This document shows positions 61,025 to 64,000 of a stretch of 64,000 nt of DNA, one piece after another. Each line of letters starts with the position of its first letter. Position 1 is the stretch's first letter. Made by a program: the position numbers and the translations under genes. Source of the stretch: UBA2882 sp045542735 (lineage in GTDB: Bacteria > Bacillota > Clostridia > Lachnospirales > Lachnospiraceae); assembly GCA_045542735.1 (NCBI GenBank), contig JAZQLQ010000001.1, positions 77,878 to 141,877 on the forward strand, in the 5' to 3' direction. Below the pieces are notes generated by a model that was not told the origin of the DNA, did no database searches, and saw only the letters and a program-made list of their open reading frames with translations.

Positions 61025-61053
61025 ATTATACGAATGTTTGTTCGGTTTGTCAA
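61025..61053 (-). promoter_or_regulatory. Fully consensus sigma-A promoter of the yneA-like gene
   Basis: On the minus strand TTGACA (61053-61048), exactly 17 bases, then TATAAT (61030-61025): a perfect match to the sigma-A consensus. A LexA box occupies 14 of the 17 spacer bases. Such a strong promoter would need tight repression, consistent with an SOS-induced toxin-like division inhibitor. Confidence 0.88.
61031..61044. promoter_or_regulatory. LexA/DinR box inside the yneA promoter spacer
   Basis: CGAATGTTTGTTCG matches the Firmicute SOS box CGAAC-N4-GTTCG at all but one position and lies wholly between the -35 and -10 hexamers of the yneA promoter. Confidence 0.8.
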
Positions 61054-61062
61054 CAGAAAAAT

Positions 61063-61076
61063 CGAACAAATTTTCG
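61063..61076. promoter_or_regulatory. LexA/DinR-like box just upstream of the lexA promoter
   Basis: CGAACAAATTTTCG matches the SOS box at all but one position (TTTCG for GTTCG). It ends 10 bases before the lexA -35 element, suitable for autoregulation. Confidence 0.6.
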
Positions 61077-61086
61077 GAATATATGT

Positions 61087-61114
61087 TTGCTTTTTCAAAA
61101 AAATGTGTTATACT
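61087..61114 (+). promoter_or_regulatory. Promoter of lexA
   Basis: TTGCTT (61087-61092), 16 bases, TATACT (61109-61114) with TG one base upstream (extended -10). It lies 36 bases before the lexA ATG. Confidence 0.65.
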
Positions 61115-61150
61115 ACATTTAGTTAATCCGTCAGATAGGAGGTTCTATAT

Positions 61151-61768
61151 ATGGCTCAAGGTAAAATTTCTGCTAAACAGCAACAGATTTTAGAGTATAT
61201 TAAAGATGAAATATTAAGTAAAGGATATCCACCGGCAGTCCGTGAGATTTGTGAGGCAGTTAATTTAAAATCCACTTCTTCCGTCCACTCCCATTTAGAG
61301 ACCTTGGAGAAAAACGGTTATATCCGCCGTGATCCTACCAAGCCCCGTGCCATCGAGATTGTGGATGATAGTTTTCAGATGGTCAGACGTGAGATGACCA
61401 GTATTCCGGTAGTTGGTGACGTGGCTGCAGGTCAGCCTATTTTTGCACAGCAAAATATTGAGAGTTACTTCCCCATTCCTGCAGATATGGTTCCCCATGG
61501 CGGCAATGTATTTTGTCTCAAAGTTAAGGGTGACAGTATGATTAATGTGGGTATCTTTGATGGAGATCAGATTTTTGTACAGCAGTGCAATACCGCCCGC
61601 AACGGTGATATTGTTGTAGCTTTGGTTGAAGACTCTGCTACTGTTAAGACATTTTATAAAGAAAATGGTTATATCCGTTTACAACCCGAAAATGATTCCA
61701 TGGAGCCTATTATTGTACAGGATTGTATGATTATGGGTAAAGTATTTGGTGTCTTCCGCTTATGTTAA
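61151..61768 (+). CDS. lexA: SOS transcriptional repressor LexA
   Basis: LexA represses DNA-damage genes and is inactivated by RecA-stimulated self-cleavage. The 205-residue protein has the N-terminal winged helix (residues about 1-70, with REICEAVNLKSTSSVHSHL as recognition region), the Ala93-Gly94 cleavage site in GDVAAGQPIF, and the catalytic dyad Ser129 (VKGDSMI) and Lys166 (SATVKTFY). AGGAGGT is seven bases before the ATG. The upstream region holds its own and the yneA operators. Confidence 0.97.
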   Translation: MAQGKISAKQQQILEYIKDEILSKGYPPAVREICEAVNLKSTSSVHSHLETLEKNGYIRRDPTKPRAIEIVDDSFQMVRREMTSIPVVGDVAAGQPIFAQQNIESYFPIPADMVPHGGNVFCLKVKGDSMINVGIFDGDQIFVQQCNTARNGDIVVALVEDSATVKTFYKENGYIRLQPENDSMEPIIVQDCMIMGKVFGVFRLC

Positions 61769-61793
61769 TGTTTATAATTTGAGTGTTAATATG

Positions 61794-61826
61794 AAATCCC
61801 GTTCACATTAAGTGATCGGGATTTTT
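61794..61826 (+). terminator. Rho-independent terminator after lexA
   Basis: AAATCCCGTTCAC (61794-61806) pairs with GTGATCGGGATTT (61812-61824) with one T-T mismatch around a 5-base loop, followed by T residues. Confidence 0.85.
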
Positions 61827-61875
61827 AATCGTTGAAAAAGTTTTAATTTTCAAAAAAGTTCATTAAATTTCTCTC

Positions 61876-61913
61876 TTTGGGCATTCAAAGAAAAAAGTAT
61901 GCATATGCCCAAA
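61876..61913. other. Unassigned hairpin in the lexA/cheY gap
   Basis: TTTGGGCAT (61876-61884) pairs perfectly with ATGCCCAAA (61905-61913) across a 20-base loop. No T-run follows on either strand and I see no RNA-family signature. It may be the 3' end of the cheY transcript or an unknown RNA element. The rest of the 262-base gap (61769-62030) shows only the lexA terminator. Confidence 0.4.
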
Positions 61914-62030
61914 TCTGAATTTCACTGCACTATAATATCCACTTCGAATCCCCTAGTGTTTCCAATCCCTTCGTAAAACTGAAAGTTTCAAGTGACTGCT
62001 AAACAGAAAATTGTCATTCATTTAAACCAC

Positions 62031-62393
62031 TTATCCGATTGCTTTTTTCACCGCTTCAATAACTCTATCTGGCTGAAATGGTTTTACGATAAAATCTCTT
62101 GCACCTTTCTGTATTGCTTCTATAACCATAGATTGCTGCCCCATAGCGGAACACATAACAACTCTCGCAGCTGAGTCTCCTGCTCTAATTGCTTTTAATG
62201 CTGAAATTCCATCCATCTCAGGCATTGTGATATCCATAGTTACAAGGTTTGGATGTAACTCTCCATACTTTTCAACTGCTTTTTTTCCATTTTCAGCTTC
62301 TCCACAAACTTCATATCCATTTTTTGTCAAGATGTCTTTAAGCATCATCCGCATAAAAGCTGCATCGTCTACTATAAGTACTCGTTTTCCCAT
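62031..62393 (-). CDS. CheY-like single-domain response regulator
   Basis: A 120-residue receiver domain. The ATG at 62393 with AAGGTGG about eight bases upstream gives the standard CheY length; the frame extends further but adds an unconserved leader. Phosphorylation residues are complete: Asp9/Asp10 (IVDDAAFMR), Asp54 (TMDITMPEMDG), Ser82 (MCSAMGQ) and Lys104 (IVKPF). The MCSAMGQQ segment resembles CheY of flagellated Firmicutes. No kinase or other chemotaxis gene is in view; an EAL-domain protein lies upstream on the same strand, which may indicate a signalling locus. Confidence 0.92.
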   Translation of the reverse strand: MGKRVLIVDDAAFMRMMLKDILTKNGYEVCGEAENGKKAVEKYGELHPNLVTMDITMPEMDGISALKAIRAGDSAARVVMCSAMGQQSMVIEAIQKGARDFIVKPFQPDRVIEAVKKAIG

Positions 62394-62531
62394 AATGCGC
62401 CACCTTATCTCTCTATATAATGAACTAATTTTTATCAATTCAAACTTTCATCTTACAGGATTCATAATATTTCTCCTCTTTTTTATAATCTTTTTAATAA
62501 ATTAACTAATCCTACTATTATCTATACAAAT

Positions 62532-64000
62532 CTATTTCATCAGTTCTTCAAATGCTTCTGCTACAATAGGTTTAGAATAATAGTAACCTTGTATACTACA
62601 ATCACCAAATGGTCTTAGAAACTCTGCCTGAGACAGGGTTTCTACCCCTTCCACTACGACTTTTAAATTCAAGGTATGAGCCATGTCAATTAAGGTCTTC
62701 AAAATCTTTCTACCCTTTTCCTGTTCTCCATCCAAGAATTTCAAATCCATTTTAAGGATATCAAGCGGCATCTCTTTTAACATATTAAGCGAAGAATAAC
62801 CACTACCAAAGTCATCCATTGCTATTTTGAATCCTAAATCCTGCAGTTCACGAATTAGTTCATATATCGCATCTGGAGCATCACCACAAATAGATTCTGT
62901 AATCTCTAATTCAATATCTCTTGTTTCCAAGTCATATTTCTCTATCAGATTTAACAATCTTTGCTTTAATTCATTTCCATAAAAATGTGCTCTTGAAACA
63001 TTGATAGAAATAGGTACTGTTTTCACTCCATCTGTTTTTAACTTTTTAAGCAGTTTGCATGTTTCTTCCCACACATAATAATCCAAATGGATAATAAAGC
63101 CATTCTTTTCAAATACAGGAATAAAGACTCCTGGAGATATCATTCCCTTTTTAGGATGCTGCCACCTAACTAAGGCTTCACCACCTACCACCTTTTCTGA
63201 TACAGAATTATATTTAGGCTGTACTACGATATAAAACTGACGCTCTTCTAACGCCTTTTCCATTTCGTTTTCAATCTCCTGCTCCATCATAATCTGTTTA
63301 TGTTCCAAATCATTGTAAAAATGAATATATTCTACATACTTGTATGTTTTGTCATGGGCAGCAGCAAAAGCTCTGTCACACATAACATTTACAGGCATGG
63401 AATTTCCATCTTCCACAATAAATACTCCATAAACTACTTTGATATCCATATCTTCCAAAAAGGTCTTAAAACTCTTTGGGAAGTCAATTCTTTCAAAGTC
63501 TTTTTTAGACATACACATATAGTAGTGGTCTGCCATAAAACGGGCAGGAATCATTTCATATTTTTTACCAATATCTAGTAACTGTTTTGCCAGTTCTTTT
63601 AATAATTCATCTCCAGCATTCATTCCATAGAGTTCATTTACAACCTTAAAATTAGAAACATCCATGGTTACAATACACATCTCTTCTCTTGTTTTATCAA
63701 TTAACTCTCTTGCTAATTCAAAGAAATAAGTTCGATTATATAAACCGGTAATCTCATCCAACTGTATTTTTTTCTGCAGTAATTCGTATTCCTTTTTTTC
63801 AACTTTATAATTAGCTATTCTATTGGTAAGTAACGCATACATAACTAATGCCACAGCCACGATAAATGTAATAAACACGATCCACTCCCAATACTGATAC
63901 CAAAAATCAGCAATCTCTATTGGATATGGGTTCATAAGTAATTCACGTTCTATAATTTCATTGATTTCAGAATCTGAAATATGATGAATTGCCTTATTCA
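62532..64000 (-). CDS. Membrane GGDEF(degenerate)-EAL protein, probably with an N-terminal substrate-binding domain; truncated by window edge
   Basis: Predicted cyclic di-GMP phosphodiesterase. The frame stays open from the Met at 63935 to the window end, and the extra 21 codons (NKAIHHISDSEINEIIERELL) look like the end of a periplasmic solute-binding (SBP_bac_3) domain, so the true start is outside. Numbering from that Met: one hydrophobic helix at 18-36, then a GGDEF domain (about 57-205) whose active loop is RFMADHY at 132-138, not GGDEF, so it should not make c-di-GMP. The EAL domain follows: GGEALVRW (Glu253), SINVSR, ELEITES, MDDFGSGYSSL, MDLKF, VEGVET and QGYYYSKP, a complete catalytic set. 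Likely a ligand-sensing phosphodiesterase. Confidence 0.87.
   Translation of the reverse strand, partial: NKAIHHISDSEINEIIERELLMNPYPIEIADFWYQYWEWIVFITFIVAVALVMYALLTNRIANYKVEKKEYELLQKKIQLDEITGLYNRTYFFELARELIDKTREEMCIVTMDVSNFKVVNELYGMNAGDELLKELAKQLLDIGKKYEMIPARFMADHYYMCMSKKDFERIDFPKSFKTFLEDMDIKVVYGVFIVEDGNSMPVNVMCDRAFAAAHDKTYKYVEYIHFYNDLEHKQIMMEQEIENEMEKALEERQFYIVVQPKYNSVSEKVVGGEALVRWQHPKKGMISPGVFIPVFEKNGFIIHLDYYVWEETCKLLKKLKTDGVKTVPISINVSRAHFYGNELKQRLLNLIEKYDLETRDIELEITESICGDAPDAIYELIRELQDLGFKIAMDDFGSGYSSLNMLKEMPLDILKMDLKFLDGEQEKGRKILKTLIDMAHTLNLKVVVEGVETLSQAEFLRPFGDCSIQGYYYSKPIVAEAFEELMK

Noticed and set aside
61936..61962. A tRNA T-arm-like string (TTCGAATCCCC) in the lexA/cheY gap.
   Set aside because: The flanking bases do not pair as a T-stem, and no anticodon arm, D-arm or acceptor stem can be built on either side. 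It is not a tRNA, and evidence for a tRNA remnant is too thin.
1..64000. CRISPR arrays, IS elements, rRNA operons and a dif site.
   Set aside because: No regularly spaced repeats, transposase genes, rRNA sequence or a recognisable Firmicute dif motif were found on reading both strands.

Overview
The window looks like a core-chromosome segment of an anaerobic, endospore-lineage Clostridia, most likely a Lachnospiraceae gut-type bacterium. This is a judgement from gene content, low-to-moderate G+C by eye, strong AGGAGG ribosome binding sites and gene order: no rRNA marker is present. Almost everything is housekeeping. There is no CRISPR array, insertion sequence, prophage, tRNA or rRNA that I can support. 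Both ends cut through genes: an FtsK/SpoIIIE translocase on the left and a GGDEF/EAL protein on the right.

Layout. 1-9.4 kb (+): ftsK/spoIIIE tail, one-carbon genes fhs and folD, a zinc-ribbon/TPR/chitobiase-domain membrane protein, the electron-bifurcating transhydrogenase pair nfnA-nfnB, a Dabb protein, a zinc-ribbon membrane protein and rlmH. 9.4-20.9 kb (+): an LTA-synthase-type sulfatase, a NYN-LOTUS protein with a small partner, pdp, then the Bacillus-like order yqfC-yqfD-phoH-yqfF-ybeY (here with a degenerate YqfF), an MOP-type flippase and a BofC-like protein. 20.9-36.7 kb (+): two FAD oxidoreductases, proB/DUF896/5-FCL/proA, miaB, a SulP transporter, mutS-mutL-miaA and a PLP-dependent gamma-lyase-family gene. 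36.8-50.5 kb (+): DUF4321, radC, the elongation/division cluster mreBCD-pbp2-minCDE-rodA, mgsA, a lipoprotein D,D-carboxypeptidase, a P-loop miniprotein, a membrane-fusion-like protein, yggS and sepF. 50.5-56.5 kb (+): aroB, lspA, rluD, an unknown gene, cstA and a cytidylate-kinase-like gene. 56.5-64 kb (mixed strands): a tyrosine recombinase, dtd and an AI-2E permease (-), ttcA (+), a YneA-like SOS division inhibitor (-) divergent from lexA (+), then cheY and an EAL signalling protein (-).

Functionally the window combines cell-shape and division control (MreBCD/PBP2/RodA, MinCDE, SepF, YneA/LexA), sporulation-associated genes, folate/C1 and redox balance, mismatch repair and tRNA/rRNA modification.

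The most interesting signals are regulatory or structural. First, a perfect 18-bp inverted repeat with loxP-like arms lies directly upstream of the tyrosine recombinase promoter. Second, an SOS control region has a fully consensus promoter with a LexA box filling its spacer, plus three more boxes. Third, the PgpH-type HD protein has lost its HD motif and sensor domain. Fourth, two convergent genes have overlapping stop codons in a hairpin. Fifth, a small P-loop protein of unknown function and a membrane-fusion-like protein sit in the division cluster next to sepF.
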